Source of the DNA: DAISIL01 sp036822015
GTDB taxonomy: Bacteria > Bacteroidota > Bacteroidia > Cytophagales > Bernardetiaceae
NCBI GenBank assembly: GCA_036822015.1
Contig: DAISIL010000009.1
Coordinates: 1-64,000 of the forward strand
Direction: 5' to 3'
Length of the DNA stretch: 64,000 nt
A program made the translations under genes and the position numbers. Position 1 is the first letter of the stretch; the number at the start of each line of letters is the position of its first letter. The notes beneath the pieces are model-generated. The model did no database searches. It was not told the origin of the DNA and saw only the letters and a list, made by a program, of their open reading frames with translations. This document shows positions 18,701 to 26,167 of the stretch, piece by piece.

Positions 18701-19140
18701 GATAGCTTACCAGCCATACTGTTGATGAGACCTGGCTCTCCCGATTGCACCAACTCTACGCCACCTACGTTGGAGGACGAACTGGCACTGCGGTCGCGGT
18801 CTTCTTCAAAACCCAAAGCCGTGATAACTACTTCATCGGTGCGCTTGATGTTCTCTGACATCGTTACGTCGATGGTAGTCATATCACCAATTTCGACTTC
18901 TTTGGATGCCATACCCACAAAACGGAAGACAAGTACTGTTTGTCCGCCCGCAATCTTGATGGTGTATTTGCCTTCAAAGTCCGTTTGGGTACCCGTCAGG
19001 GTACCTTTCACTTGTACCGATACGCCGGGCAAAGGTTCGCCTGCGTCGTCGGTTACTGTACCGGAGATGGTCTTCTGCGCCCATGCAGAGAAGCTGATAA
19101 GCAACCCTAATATGAGCGAAAGTCCGAATCGCTTTTTCAT
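15799..19140 (-). CDS. SusC/RagA-family TonB-linked outer membrane transporter
   Basis: 1113 residues. Signal peptide (LSLILGLLISFSAWAQ), then a CarboxypepD_reg-like beta domain (TISGTVTDDAGEPLPGVSVQ, about 23-110), then a TonB plug (VVITALGFEEDRDR as TonB-box region; VQASGDPGAGSRIQIRGAS; PLIVVDGVPMFN; MEVLKGASAAALWGARAANG), then a large beta-barrel ending ATRSFIFTLSLTY with an aromatic terminal residue. It imports a ligand captured by the SusD partner, driven by TonB-ExbBD. It is first in a two-gene operon with a promoter candidate upstream. Confidence 0.97.
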   Translation of the reverse strand: MKKRFGLSLILGLLISFSAWAQKTISGTVTDDAGEPLPGVSVQVKGTLTGTQTDFEGKYTIKIAGGQTVLVFRFVGMASKEVEIGDMTTIDVTMSENIKRTDEVVITALGFEEDRDRSASSSSNVGGVELVQSGEPGLINSMAGKLSGINIVQASGDPGAGSRIQIRGASTITGDLQPLIVVDGVPMFNDNISGAGSNYVGSGGGVTQQSRLNDINPNDIESMEVLKGASAAALWGARAANGVIIITTKKGRAGRKSFSVNVRSSLSLDRINKEVDLQTVGGQGLNQLFNRTSPFSWGDRIADRPGGADQVISDPNAPGYAGYFDANNGQRYFAIPNGTPDNMNGGKNSRQIYNPHEDLFKTGVTWNNAVSVSGGDEKGSFYVSFSDLDQDGIIKTNSTFRRTTGRANLSRYLSDKVTLNSNMGYTRTTSDRIQMGSNLSGLFLGGLRNAPDFDMSGYEGTYVNAQGLAFANRQRAYRNPLGANVNSIYDNPLWMMENIRSTTEVDRFIGKLELVVDPTPWLNIIGRVGADVYADLRKDFFPPLSAGSSQGGVFTEQTITQRQVNADLIARASFDLTSDLSFVGMLGANYNHRGFKQHNATARNFINPLSPPQLGNAESLNQLAGNSEQTIRSVGYFGSTDFAFRDMVFVKLTGRYDIWSTFGRDAQSGFFYPSAEVAWQFTQVLPESDAFSFGKLRASFGQVGTAPDPYLTRTNFIVYGTAGNDGGWGGAVDAGAYGGGFYQSPDAGNNTIAPERKTEFEIGTDLRFLKDRISFSATYYQNEIQDAILPVAIAGSSGFTSQVRNAATMKNQGLEIELSADVLKLGDFTWNLYGNWTRNVNEVTNLAGTNALFLGGFTDGGSYAVVGEQLGVLFGSKWERNDDGSLALDEFGFPFQAAEEGVIGDPNPTFRSGVGSLFSYKGLSLNVLFDMSVGMDMWNGTRGALAYFGRSGDTGTFTTLSSDQANSLRTWFGATVAEEYPYTQNADGSYTVRGRIDNFGGGDVFVDQWWYVAGPGSGFTGPTENFIEDATWVRLRELTLSYTLNSQAFRDKTKLQSASISFTGRNLALWTNYTGIDPDSNLAGAGGPSNGFGLDYFQNPATRSFIFTLSLTY

Positions 19141-19195
19141 AAACGTTTAGATTAGTGGATAAAATTAAGTTAAAGTAATCTGCCAAATGCAGCCG

Positions 19196-19225
19196 CAAAG
19201 TAAGGCTTTTGGTAACAAAGACAAA
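19196..19225 (-). promoter_or_regulatory. Promoter candidate for the SusCD operon
   Basis: On the minus strand TTTG (19222-19225), a 19-nt spacer and TACTTTG (19196-19202; the box with one fewer T). It ends 55 nt before the SusC ATG. Confidence 0.45.
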
Positions 19226-19293
19226 AATTGAGGTTAAGAAATAATGAAATTATTTTGTTGAGACGGCACACGATGACTCAATAAAATACTGAC

Positions 19294-19329
19294 AAATAAA
19301 CCCTTGACCAATCAAGGCTTTGTTTATTT
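19294..19329. repeat. Composite inverted repeat in divergent promoter region
   Basis: Outer arms AAATAAAC (19294-19301) and GTTTATTT (19322-19329) are perfect complements. Inner arms CCTTGA (19302-19307) and TCAAGG (19312-19317) close a CCAA loop; a 4-nt bulge (CTTT) lies on the 3' side. Fourteen base pairs in total. There is no T-run, and it lies between divergent genes, so it is not an obvious terminator. Confidence 0.6.
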
Positions 19330-19449
19330 CCCAACCCACCAAATCTTCGTTGGCATACAGTAGCCCCAACGCAGGTTCTTTAACAAACGTTGCAAGAGAT
19401 GTGAACGGAATGTAAACAAAGCCAACAAAGTTTAGCCGCCCCTACCAAC

Positions 19450-19480
19450 TTTGTACTTTGGCGTTTTTGTGTGTATTTTG
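19450..19480 (+). promoter_or_regulatory. Promoter candidate for ugd
   Basis: TTTG (19450-19453), a 20-nt spacer and TATTTTG (19474-19480; box with one fewer T), 42 nt before the ugd ATG. Confidence 0.4.
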
Positions 19481-19522
19481 CCTGCTCAATTTATCTAATT
19501 CATCCCAAGAAAAAAATACTGT

Positions 19523-20848
19523 ATGAACATTGCTGTTGTTGGAACTGGTTATGTGGGGTTAGTAACGGGTACTTGTTTTGCCGAGACAGGTAACCAGGTG
19601 ATCTGCGTTGATATTGATGCCCAAAAAGTAGCCCGTATGCAGGCGGGAGAAGTCCCGATCTACGAACCCGATTTGGATACGCTCTTTGAGCGCAACACCA
19701 AAGCCGGCCGCCTGCATTTCACTACCGATCTAGGCGAGGCTGTCCAAAAGTCCGAGATCATTTTTTTGGCTTTGCCCACACCTCCGGGTGCCGATGGCTC
19801 AGCTGATCTTTCTTTTGTTCTCCATGTCGCCGATCAGTTGGGGGATATGATTACGTCTTACAAAGTCGTCATCGACAAGTCCACGGTTCCTGTCGGGACG
19901 GCCGACCGGGTACACGCCCGCCTAGCCCAAAAACTCTCCGAAGACCTCTTCGATGTGGTCTCCAATCCTGAGTTTTTGCGGGAAGGCGTAGCCGTCGATG
20001 ACTTCATGAAGCCTGACCGCGTCGTGATCGGGACACGCTCGGAGCGGGCCCAGATGGTACTCAAACGCCTCTATTCGCCTTTCTTACGCCAGGGCAATCC
20101 CGTGATTTTCATGGATGAGCGTTCGGCCGAGATGACCAAATACGCCGCCAACGCCTACCTGGCTACCCGCATTTCGTTCATGAACGAGATCGCCAACCTC
20201 TGTGAGCGCACCGGTGCCAACGTCGATATGGTTCGGATGGGCATTGGCAGCGATACCCGTATCGGAAAGCGGTTTTTGTTTCCCGGCGTAGGCTACGGTG
20301 GTTCTTGCTTTCCCAAAGATGTACAAGCCCTGGCCAAAACAGCCAAAGAATACCAATACGACTTCAAGATACTCGAAGCCGTCATGGGCGTAAACCGCAT
20401 CCAAAAACATATCCTGGTAGAAAAAATACAGGACAAACTAGGCAAAGACCTCACCGGAAAAACCATCGGCGTATGGGGGCTAGCCTTCAAGCCCAACACC
20501 GACGACATCCGCGAAGCACCCGCCCTGACGATCATCGAAGGCCTCCTCGAAGCCGGTGCAGCCATCAAAGCCTTTGACCCAGAGGCGATGCCCAACGTAG
20601 CCAAGCTCCTCGGCGACCGCATTACGTTCACCAAAGACCCCTACGAAGCCGTCGTCGAAGCCGATGCCCTGGCCATCGTAACGGAGTGGAGTGTGTTTCG
20701 GACACCCAGCTTTGAAATCCTCCAAAAACTCATGCGCCAGCATTACATCTTCGATGGACGAAACCTTTACGACATCGAACACCTCCGAGAAATCGGCGCG
20801 TTTTATTACGAGAGCATCGGACGGCCGACCTTTGATCCCCAGGCATGA
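19523..20848 (+). CDS. ugd: UDP-glucose 6-dehydrogenase
   Basis: 441 residues. It oxidises UDP-glucose to UDP-glucuronate with two NAD, feeding capsule or exopolysaccharide synthesis. N-terminal Rossmann fold with VGTGYVGLVTGTCFAETG; substrate segments FLALPTPPGADGSADLS and DKSTVPVGTADRV; catalytic Cys 262 in GVGYGGSCFPKDVQAL; C-terminal UDP-binding domain with VWGLAFKPNTDDIREAP. UDP-N-acetylmannosamine dehydrogenases share the fold, but the motif set and length favour Ugd. It overlaps dapB by 4 nt (ATGA), so the two genes are translationally coupled even though their pathways differ. Confidence 0.96.
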   Translation: MNIAVVGTGYVGLVTGTCFAETGNQVICVDIDAQKVARMQAGEVPIYEPDLDTLFERNTKAGRLHFTTDLGEAVQKSEIIFLALPTPPGADGSADLSFVLHVADQLGDMITSYKVVIDKSTVPVGTADRVHARLAQKLSEDLFDVVSNPEFLREGVAVDDFMKPDRVVIGTRSERAQMVLKRLYSPFLRQGNPVIFMDERSAEMTKYAANAYLATRISFMNEIANLCERTGANVDMVRMGIGSDTRIGKRFLFPGVGYGGSCFPKDVQALAKTAKEYQYDFKILEAVMGVNRIQKHILVEKIQDKLGKDLTGKTIGVWGLAFKPNTDDIREAPALTIIEGLLEAGAAIKAFDPEAMPNVAKLLGDRITFTKDPYEAVVEADALAIVTEWSVFRTPSFEILQKLMRQHYIFDGRNLYDIEHLREIGAFYYESIGRPTFDPQA

Positions 20849-21567
20849 AGATCGGAATTTGTGGATACGGGCGTATGGGGAAACTCATCGCCCGCCTAGC
20901 CGAAGAACGCCAACACCAGATCGTACATATCTGCGACCTACCCACGGATACCATCGCTGATGCCGATCTCTACATCGACTTCTCAACAGCCGAAGCCCTA
21001 GCCCAACGCCTGCCCGAGTTTTGTGAACGCCAAATCCCCCTTGTCATCGGCACGACAGGATGGTACGACGAGCGCGAAGCCTACGCTGCCCTTTTCCAGA
21101 AGCACCAAAACAAGGGCATTTGGAGCGGTAACTTTTCTTTGGGTGTGATCTTGTTTTGGGAGATTGTCGCTCGGGCGGCCGCACAGATGGCTCCTTTTGC
21201 CGAGCAGTACGAACCCATGATCCATGAGTGGCACCACAACCGAAAGCTAGATGCCCCTTCGGGGACAGCCCTCCAGACAGCCCAGCACCTGCTCCAGCAC
21301 TTTCCCTCCAAAACACGTGTCGTTACCGAAACGCTCCAACGCCCCCTGGCCCCCGAGGAACTACACGTCTCCTCCACCCGTGGCGGGCAAATCCCAGGGA
21401 CACACAGCGTGATCTTCGATAGCCTCTTCGATAGCCTCGAAATCCGGCATACAGCCCGAAACCGAGAAGGCTTTGCGCTGGGAGCCATCCTGGCCGCCGA
21501 AAAATTAGCGGGACTACCGGTGGGCTTATACGCCTTTGCTGATGTTTTTTTTACTGACCAGACCTAA
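20845..21567 (+). CDS. dapB: 4-hydroxy-tetrahydrodipicolinate reductase
   Basis: 240 residues, the short form. It reduces hydroxy-tetrahydrodipicolinate with NAD(P)H in the diaminopimelate/lysine pathway, which also supplies peptidoglycan. N-terminal nucleotide-binding loop GICGYGRMGKLI; IDFSTAEAL; VIGTTGWYDE; the catalytic signature EWHHNRKLDAPSGTA with its His and Lys; C-terminal SLEIRHTARNREGFALGA. Its ATG overlaps the ugd stop, and holB starts 8 bp after its end, so ugd-dapB-holB read as one operon. Confidence 0.97.
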   Translation: MKIGICGYGRMGKLIARLAEERQHQIVHICDLPTDTIADADLYIDFSTAEALAQRLPEFCERQIPLVIGTTGWYDEREAYAALFQKHQNKGIWSGNFSLGVILFWEIVARAAAQMAPFAEQYEPMIHEWHHNRKLDAPSGTALQTAQHLLQHFPSKTRVVTETLQRPLAPEELHVSSTRGGQIPGTHSVIFDSLFDSLEIRHTARNREGFALGAILAAEKLAGLPVGLYAFADVFFTDQT

Positions 21568-21575
21568 ACCCACCC

Positions 21576-22685
21576 ATGCAATTTTCGGAGATCGTCGGAT
21601 TAGAGGGACTCAAACAAAGGCTCATCGACGCATTTTTGCGCGGGCAGGTTGCCCACGCCCTCTTGCTTTCCGGGAATGAGGGCGGCGGTGCTTTGGCCAT
21701 AGCGCGTGCCTATGCCACCCTGCTCACCTGCCAACGCCCGGGGCCCGAGGGTGCCTGTGGTGCTTGTCCGGCTTGCGCCCAAAACCGCAAACTCGTCCAC
21801 CCCGACGTGCATTATGTCTTCCCACTGACGGCCCAGGACAAACAGCGTGAGCTTAACCTCAAGACCTGGCGGACATTCCTGCAAGAAAACCCTTATCCCA
21901 CGCGCAACGCCTGGGCTGCCGCTCTCACCGCCGACAACAAAGGCCTCAACATATCCGTCGCCGAAAGCCGGCAGATCATCCGACACCTGGTCTTGAAAGC
22001 CTACATGGGCCCCTACAAAGTCCTCCTGATCTGGCTTCCCGAGTACATGAACAGTGCGGCGGCCAATGCGCTGCTCAAAATTTTGGAAGAGCCACCCGAA
22101 AAAACCGTCTTTTTGCTCGTCAGTGAAGCCCCCGATCAACTCCTACCCACGATCCTCTCCCGTTGCCAACCCCTGCGTGTCCCTGATTTTAGCGAAGCTG
22201 AAGTTGCCCGCTTTTTGGTCATCTATGCCGATGCTGACCCCGCCAAAGCCCAACAAGCCGCTGCCCTATCCGAAGGCAGCCTGTCCGAGGCCCTTCGGGT
22301 GGTGAACCAGATACAAGGCGATCACCAGGCGTGGTTTGTTGAGTGGATGCGCGTTTGTTTCAAACACGACTACACAGAGATGGTGCGCCTAACGGATGAG
22401 TTTCAGAAAATGACCAAAGCCTCCCAACGCGGACTGATGCGTTATGCCTCCACGATGTTTAGGGAGGCACTGGTTTGGAAACTCACCGATGGGGCCATCA
22501 ACCGCCTGACCGAAGATGTCGCCGACTTTGTCCAAAAGTTTGCCCAGGTCATCCATCTCCAAAACATCGACGCTTTGCATCAAGAAACCGAAAACGCCAT
22601 GTTTTATTTGGATCGCAACGCCAATACCAAAATTTTGTTCCTCAATTTGTCCATCCGACTAGCCAAACGCTTGCGCCCTCAATAA
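21576..22685 (+). CDS. holB: DNA polymerase III subunit delta'
   Basis: 369 residues of the clamp-loader AAA+ family. The P-loop position reads SGNEGGGALAIARAYA, lacking the GKT/S lysine, as expected for the non-hydrolysing delta' subunit. A Cys-rich zinc module follows (CQRPGPEGACGACPACAQ). Later signatures are VLLIWLPEYMNSAAANALLK, LEEPPEKTVFLLVSEAPDQL and the SRC-type ILSRCQPLRVP. It helps load the sliding clamp. It lies third in the ugd-dapB-holB group. Confidence 0.95.
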   Translation: MQFSEIVGLEGLKQRLIDAFLRGQVAHALLLSGNEGGGALAIARAYATLLTCQRPGPEGACGACPACAQNRKLVHPDVHYVFPLTAQDKQRELNLKTWRTFLQENPYPTRNAWAAALTADNKGLNISVAESRQIIRHLVLKAYMGPYKVLLIWLPEYMNSAAANALLKILEEPPEKTVFLLVSEAPDQLLPTILSRCQPLRVPDFSEAEVARFLVIYADADPAKAQQAAALSEGSLSEALRVVNQIQGDHQAWFVEWMRVCFKHDYTEMVRLTDEFQKMTKASQRGLMRYASTMFREALVWKLTDGAINRLTEDVADFVQKFAQVIHLQNIDALHQETENAMFYLDRNANTKILFLNLSIRLAKRLRPQ

Positions 22686-22781
22686 ATCGCTCAACAAAAA
22701 AAGAGATATTCCCCCAAAACAAAAAACAAATCTACACCGTTACGGATTTGCATTATACGTCATCCATCAAAAGAAAGCATT

Positions 22782-23003
22782 ATGTACTGGACACTAGAGT
22801 TGGCTTCGTATCTCGAAGATGCCCCCTGGCCGGCCACCAAAGACGAACTCATTGATTACTCCCAGCGCACGGGCGCACCCATGGAGGTCATCGAAAACCT
22901 TCAAATGCTCGAAGATGACGGGGCCCCCTACGAAAGCATCGAGGAAATCTGGCCAGACTACCCGACCAAAGAGGATTTTCTCTTCAATGAGGAAGAGTAC
23001 TAG
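22782..23003 (+). CDS. DUF2795 domain protein
   Basis: 73 residues, acidic. Opening MYWTLELASYLEDAPWPATK and ending WPDYPTKEDFLFNEEEY are nearly diagnostic of the small DUF2795 proteins of Bacteroidota; the core DELIDYSQRTGAPMEVIENL is the domain. Function unknown; it looks soluble. It has its own intergenic region (96 bp after holB) and a strong terminator downstream. Confidence 0.9.
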   Translation: MYWTLELASYLEDAPWPATKDELIDYSQRTGAPMEVIENLQMLEDDGAPYESIEEIWPDYPTKEDFLFNEEEY

Positions 23004-23063
23004 ATACATCGCCACACAAGCAAACAGGTCGTCAGGACATAGCCCCCACAACGTCTTCTGCGT

Positions 23064-23088
23064 AACACCCTCAGGGGTGTTTTTTTTC
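23064..23088 (+). terminator. Rho-independent terminator after DUF2795 gene
   Basis: 7-bp stem AACACCC/GGGTGTT (23064-23070 with 23075-23081), TCAG loop, then a run of T. Confidence 0.88.
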
Positions 23089-23090
23089 TT

Positions 23091-23852
23091 CTATTCCTCC
23101 TTCTCTTCTTGTTGGTAGCTGCGCATCAAGCGGTTAGAGAACATAAAGGCGTTCAGTTCGGCTACCTTCGTGTGGGCAATCTCCTGGTTGTTACCCTCCC
23201 AGACTTTGTGTCCCTGATGCAAGAACATCACCCGTTCACCGATCTCCATGACGGAGTTCATGTCGTGCGTTACGACGACAGTAGTCGTTTGATACTCATG
23301 GGTGATCTCCTGGACGAGTTGGTCGATGAGGGTAGCCGTCATGGGGTCTAATCCCGAGTTGGGTTCGTCCACAAAAAGATACTCGGAGTTTAGGACAATG
23401 GCTCGGGCGATACCCACGCGCTTCTGCATCCCACCGCTGATCTCGGAGGGCATCAGGTGTCCGGCATGGGATAGCCCCACGCGATCAAGGCAGAAAGCAA
23501 CCCGCTTGTCCTTTTCGGCTTTGGTTTGTGTGGTGAGCATATCGAGGGGGAAGCGGATATTTTCGATGACCGTTTTGGAATCAAAGAGCGCGCTCCCCTG
23601 GAAGAGCATTCCGATCTTGCGGCGCAACTCGCGTTGTTCTTTTTGTTCGAGGCGGTAGAAGTCTTGTCCATCGTAGCGCACCGTCCCGCTATCCGGGGTA
23701 ATCAATCCAACGATAATTTTGAGGAGCACACTTTTGCCCGTGCCGCTGGCTCCAATGATGAGATTGGTTTTGCCCTTCTCGAATGTACCGCTGATTCCTT
23801 TGAGTACTTCGTTTTTGCCAAAAGACTTTCGGATACTGGATATTTCGATCAT
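23091..23852 (-). CDS. MlaF-like ABC transporter ATP-binding protein
   Basis: 253 residues from the ATG at 23852 (a GTG lies two codons upstream). Full ABC ATPase: Walker A IIGASGTGKSVLLKI, Q-loop MLFQGSALFDSKTV, signature EISGGMQKRVGIARA, Walker B YLFVDEPNSGLDP, H-loop VVTHDMNSVM. The FQGSALFDS and DEPNSGLDP wording is that of the MlaF/YrbF/Ttg2A family, which energises lipid movement between membranes. The permease MlaE and the MCE protein MlaD are not adjacent. A promoter box lies five nt before the start. Confidence 0.92.
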   Translation of the reverse strand: MIEISSIRKSFGKNEVLKGISGTFEKGKTNLIIGASGTGKSVLLKIIVGLITPDSGTVRYDGQDFYRLEQKEQRELRRKIGMLFQGSALFDSKTVIENIRFPLDMLTTQTKAEKDKRVAFCLDRVGLSHAGHLMPSEISGGMQKRVGIARAIVLNSEYLFVDEPNSGLDPMTATLIDQLVQEITHEYQTTTVVVTHDMNSVMEIGERVMFLHQGHKVWEGNNQEIAHTKVAELNAFMFSNRLMRSYQQEEKEE

Positions 23853-23857
23853 AACCA

Positions 23858-23865
23858 CAAAGATA
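23858..23865 (-). promoter_or_regulatory. -7 box (TATCTTTG) immediately before the MlaF-like ATG
   Basis: Exact TAnnTTTG on the minus strand with only 5 nt to the ATG at 23852. This would give a leaderless or nearly leaderless mRNA. A TTTG lies 13 nt upstream, closer than usual. Confidence 0.4.
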
Positions 23866-23924
23866 GATTAAACTTGAACAAACGCTTCTCCCTCAAGCCA
23901 AAGTACCGAGATGGCCAGCCAGTA

Positions 23925-25028
23925 TTATTTCCGCAAAGTAGCTCTGGCTTTCCCCAGGACAAGCAAGGCCAATAGCTGGAAAGGCACACCCGCACTAAAC
24001 GGCACAAAGAACTCCATCAGTCGCCACGAAGGATCGAAAGTGCCGTAATGCCCCTCCGACCACCAGCAGTCCCAGAGATGCGCACAACAGGTGCGACAAA
24101 AATCAGCATTACCCAAAAAGACCTCTGCTAGCAGCAGCGTAGGCGTAGCCAAAACCGCCGTCGCAAAGGACATCCGCAAAAACCGCTGCCGACGCGATAA
24201 GCGAACGGGCTTGCGCCTTTTGCTACCCGTAGGCACAACGGAGAAAAAGTCAGGCAAGGCATAAGGGCGCACCAGCACCAAAAAAAGCCAGGTATTCAAG
24301 CCCATCATCGCCCAAAACAAGTGTCTGTAATCGAAGGCCGTAAACAAAATGCTCAAACGTGGGGCCAGCATCGGCACGATCAGCTTGGCCATACCCCAGC
24401 TCATAAAAAAACCCAAAACCAGCAGCAGCAACATAAAAACCCCCGTCTTGCCCAACGAAACCCCGCGCAGGGCCGTCAGCCACTCCCCGCTGCTTTGCCT
24501 AAGTCCAAAAAAACGCTCCCGCAGCCACTGCCCCGAGCGACCCGCCAGCGAAAACCGAGGAATATCCGGTATGGCTTGGTAGTTGCGGCCGCGCCTGGCG
24601 TGTGTGGCCCGCAGGTAGGTATCCCGTACTCCGGAGGTGATCCAGAGATAATCCGCTGAAAGCAACTGCATATCGTAGGATTTGGCTTGCTCAATGGCCT
24701 CCTCAAAAGCCCGTGGACTGACATCGCGCCGCTTGCACTCGACGATCAACTGGACACTTTGGGTGGACTTCTGCCGATAAAACACCATATCGACATACTT
24801 GTACGAAGACCCCATCTTGACCTTATGCTCAAACGAAATATGATCGGGGGGATAGTTGTATTCCAACACCAAACGAAGATAGACCACCACCCGTACCTCC
24901 TCTTCGGGCGTAAGTGTAAAGCGTTGTTTGGCAAAGGGATAATAAACCTGACGGCGTTCGGACGATTCTTCAAAACGAATGAAACCACCGCGCAAGCCGC
25001 GCTTAATCAGGGCATGATCTTGCTGCAT
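23925..25028 (-). CDS. Membrane protein with N-terminal HsdR-type (PD-(D/E)xK) nuclease-like domain
   Basis: 367 residues. Residues about 40-140 resemble the N-terminal domain of type I restriction HsdR subunits: LTPEEEVRVVVYLRLVLEY, FEHKVKMG, KYVDMVFY (the Asp), LIVECKRRD (the ExK equivalent), EEAIEQAKSYDMQL (QxxxY) and YLWITSG. No helicase motor follows. Instead there are about four hydrophobic segments (for example GVFMLLLLVLGFFMSWGMAK and LLAEVFLG...FQLLALLVLG) and a short Cys-rich stretch (CRTCCAHLWDC). The nuclease-like domain should face the cytoplasm. Function unknown; the catalytic residues appear intact. Confidence 0.75.
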   Translation of the reverse strand: MQQDHALIKRGLRGGFIRFEESSERRQVYYPFAKQRFTLTPEEEVRVVVYLRLVLEYNYPPDHISFEHKVKMGSSYKYVDMVFYRQKSTQSVQLIVECKRRDVSPRAFEEAIEQAKSYDMQLLSADYLWITSGVRDTYLRATHARRGRNYQAIPDIPRFSLAGRSGQWLRERFFGLRQSSGEWLTALRGVSLGKTGVFMLLLLVLGFFMSWGMAKLIVPMLAPRLSILFTAFDYRHLFWAMMGLNTWLFLVLVRPYALPDFFSVVPTGSKRRKPVRLSRRQRFLRMSFATAVLATPTLLLAEVFLGNADFCRTCCAHLWDCWWSEGHYGTFDPSWRLMEFFVPFSAGVPFQLLALLVLGKARATLRK

Positions 25029-25035
25029 GGGCTGA

Positions 25036-26130
25036 TTAGTTGATGTCCTGGTTACGTTCCAGTTTGCGGATCATCTCGGCGATATTTGTTCGCTCTTGTT
25101 CGTTGGGAGCCTCTGCTGCCGCAATGCGGGCATACCGCAAAGCCTTTTTGAAGTTGCCCTGGGCGGAGTAGGCACGCGCCAAACCCACATTGACAGGCCA
25201 GGTATCGGGGTTGCGGTTGGCGTTCATCTCAAAGATACGCACGGCTTGTTCGATCTTTTTCTCCATAATCAAGGTGCGGCCGTACTGATGAATCTGCTGG
25301 GCATCGGCATAGGTGAGTGCCTCCCGCATGGCTACCTCTGCTTCCACGTCTCGTCCGAGTTGGTTGAGGAGTTCGGCTTTGGTTTTGTGGTTGTTGAAGT
25401 TGGCTTGCAAGCCAATCGAAGCACTGATCCAGCGCAAGCCCTCCTCCTGGTTGGTTTTTTTGTCGAGGCAATAGCGAGCCGCCTGGTAATATCCCTGCCA
25501 ACTAAACCCAGCCACGCCCTGCAACTCACGGCGCAAACGCTGCAAGACCACCTGCTCGGTATCGAAGCGGATCTGGATCGGAATCTCTCTCTTTTCCCAG
25601 CGCAAAGCCATAATAGCCTGATTTTCATTGACCTGGGTAAAGTCATACGTCAGCCGCTCGGTGTAGGGAGCCGACCGCCAACGCACCTGTACACGGAGGG
25701 CATCCTCAGAAGGATCATAGAAATAACTTCCCCAGGCAGTAGCGTTTTTAGAAAAAATAACGGTTACGTTTTCTCCCTCCTCCAGGATCATGTACAGCCC
25801 ATAGGTGCCTGCGGGGAGGCCTTGTCCTTCGATCTGTACCTGATCCGAAAACGTGATCTGGGTCGTTTCGTTGGCACCCGCTCGCCAAGGAGATGCTTTG
25901 GATGTCCCGAAACCCAAATCTTTCAATCCATAATGCACCAGGCTGCCCCACAGTTTTCCCTCTCGGCCCGCCACAGCAGGGCGTGAATACCGCACCCGTA
26001 CCTGGGATAGTCCCACTTCCTGGACAACTTCGGCGCGTGGGCTGCTGCGGGGCAACTGGACGTTTTGGGCCACTGCTTGCCCGACAGACAAAGACAGCAT
26101 CAAGACGATGAATAGAGATAGGTGTTTCAT
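25036..26130 (-). CDS. DUF2911 protein with C-terminal TPR-like repeats
   Basis: 364 residues. Signal peptide (LFIVLMLSLSVGQAVAQ), then the DUF2911 domain (about 25-190) with VRVRYSRPAVAGRE, WRAGANETTQITFSD, LPAGTYGLYMI and FSKNATAWGSYFYDP. The C-terminal half has helical repeats (ALTYADAQQIHQYGRTLI, VNVGLARAYSAQGNFKKAL), typical of TPRs. Probably periplasmic; molecular role unknown. It follows polA in the minus-strand direction with a 37-bp gap. Confidence 0.9.
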   Translation of the reverse strand: MKHLSLFIVLMLSLSVGQAVAQNVQLPRSSPRAEVVQEVGLSQVRVRYSRPAVAGREGKLWGSLVHYGLKDLGFGTSKASPWRAGANETTQITFSDQVQIEGQGLPAGTYGLYMILEEGENVTVIFSKNATAWGSYFYDPSEDALRVQVRWRSAPYTERLTYDFTQVNENQAIMALRWEKREIPIQIRFDTEQVVLQRLRRELQGVAGFSWQGYYQAARYCLDKKTNQEEGLRWISASIGLQANFNNHKTKAELLNQLGRDVEAEVAMREALTYADAQQIHQYGRTLIMEKKIEQAVRIFEMNANRNPDTWPVNVGLARAYSAQGNFKKALRYARIAAAEAPNEQERTNIAEMIRKLERNQDIN

Positions 26131-26167
26131 GGGCTTTTTTTGTGGGCAAGATACAAAAAATATAGGA

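Larger units (their letters stand above)
19141..19522. other. Divergent intergenic region between susC-like gene and ugd
   Basis: 382 bp without a recognisable gene. It contains promoter candidates at both ends (19196-19225 minus, 19450-19480 plus), a 7-bp hairpin (19239-19255, AAATAAT/ATTATTT) and a larger composite hairpin at 19294-19329. No tRNA-like cloverleaf or plausible short ORF was seen. Confidence 0.7.
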
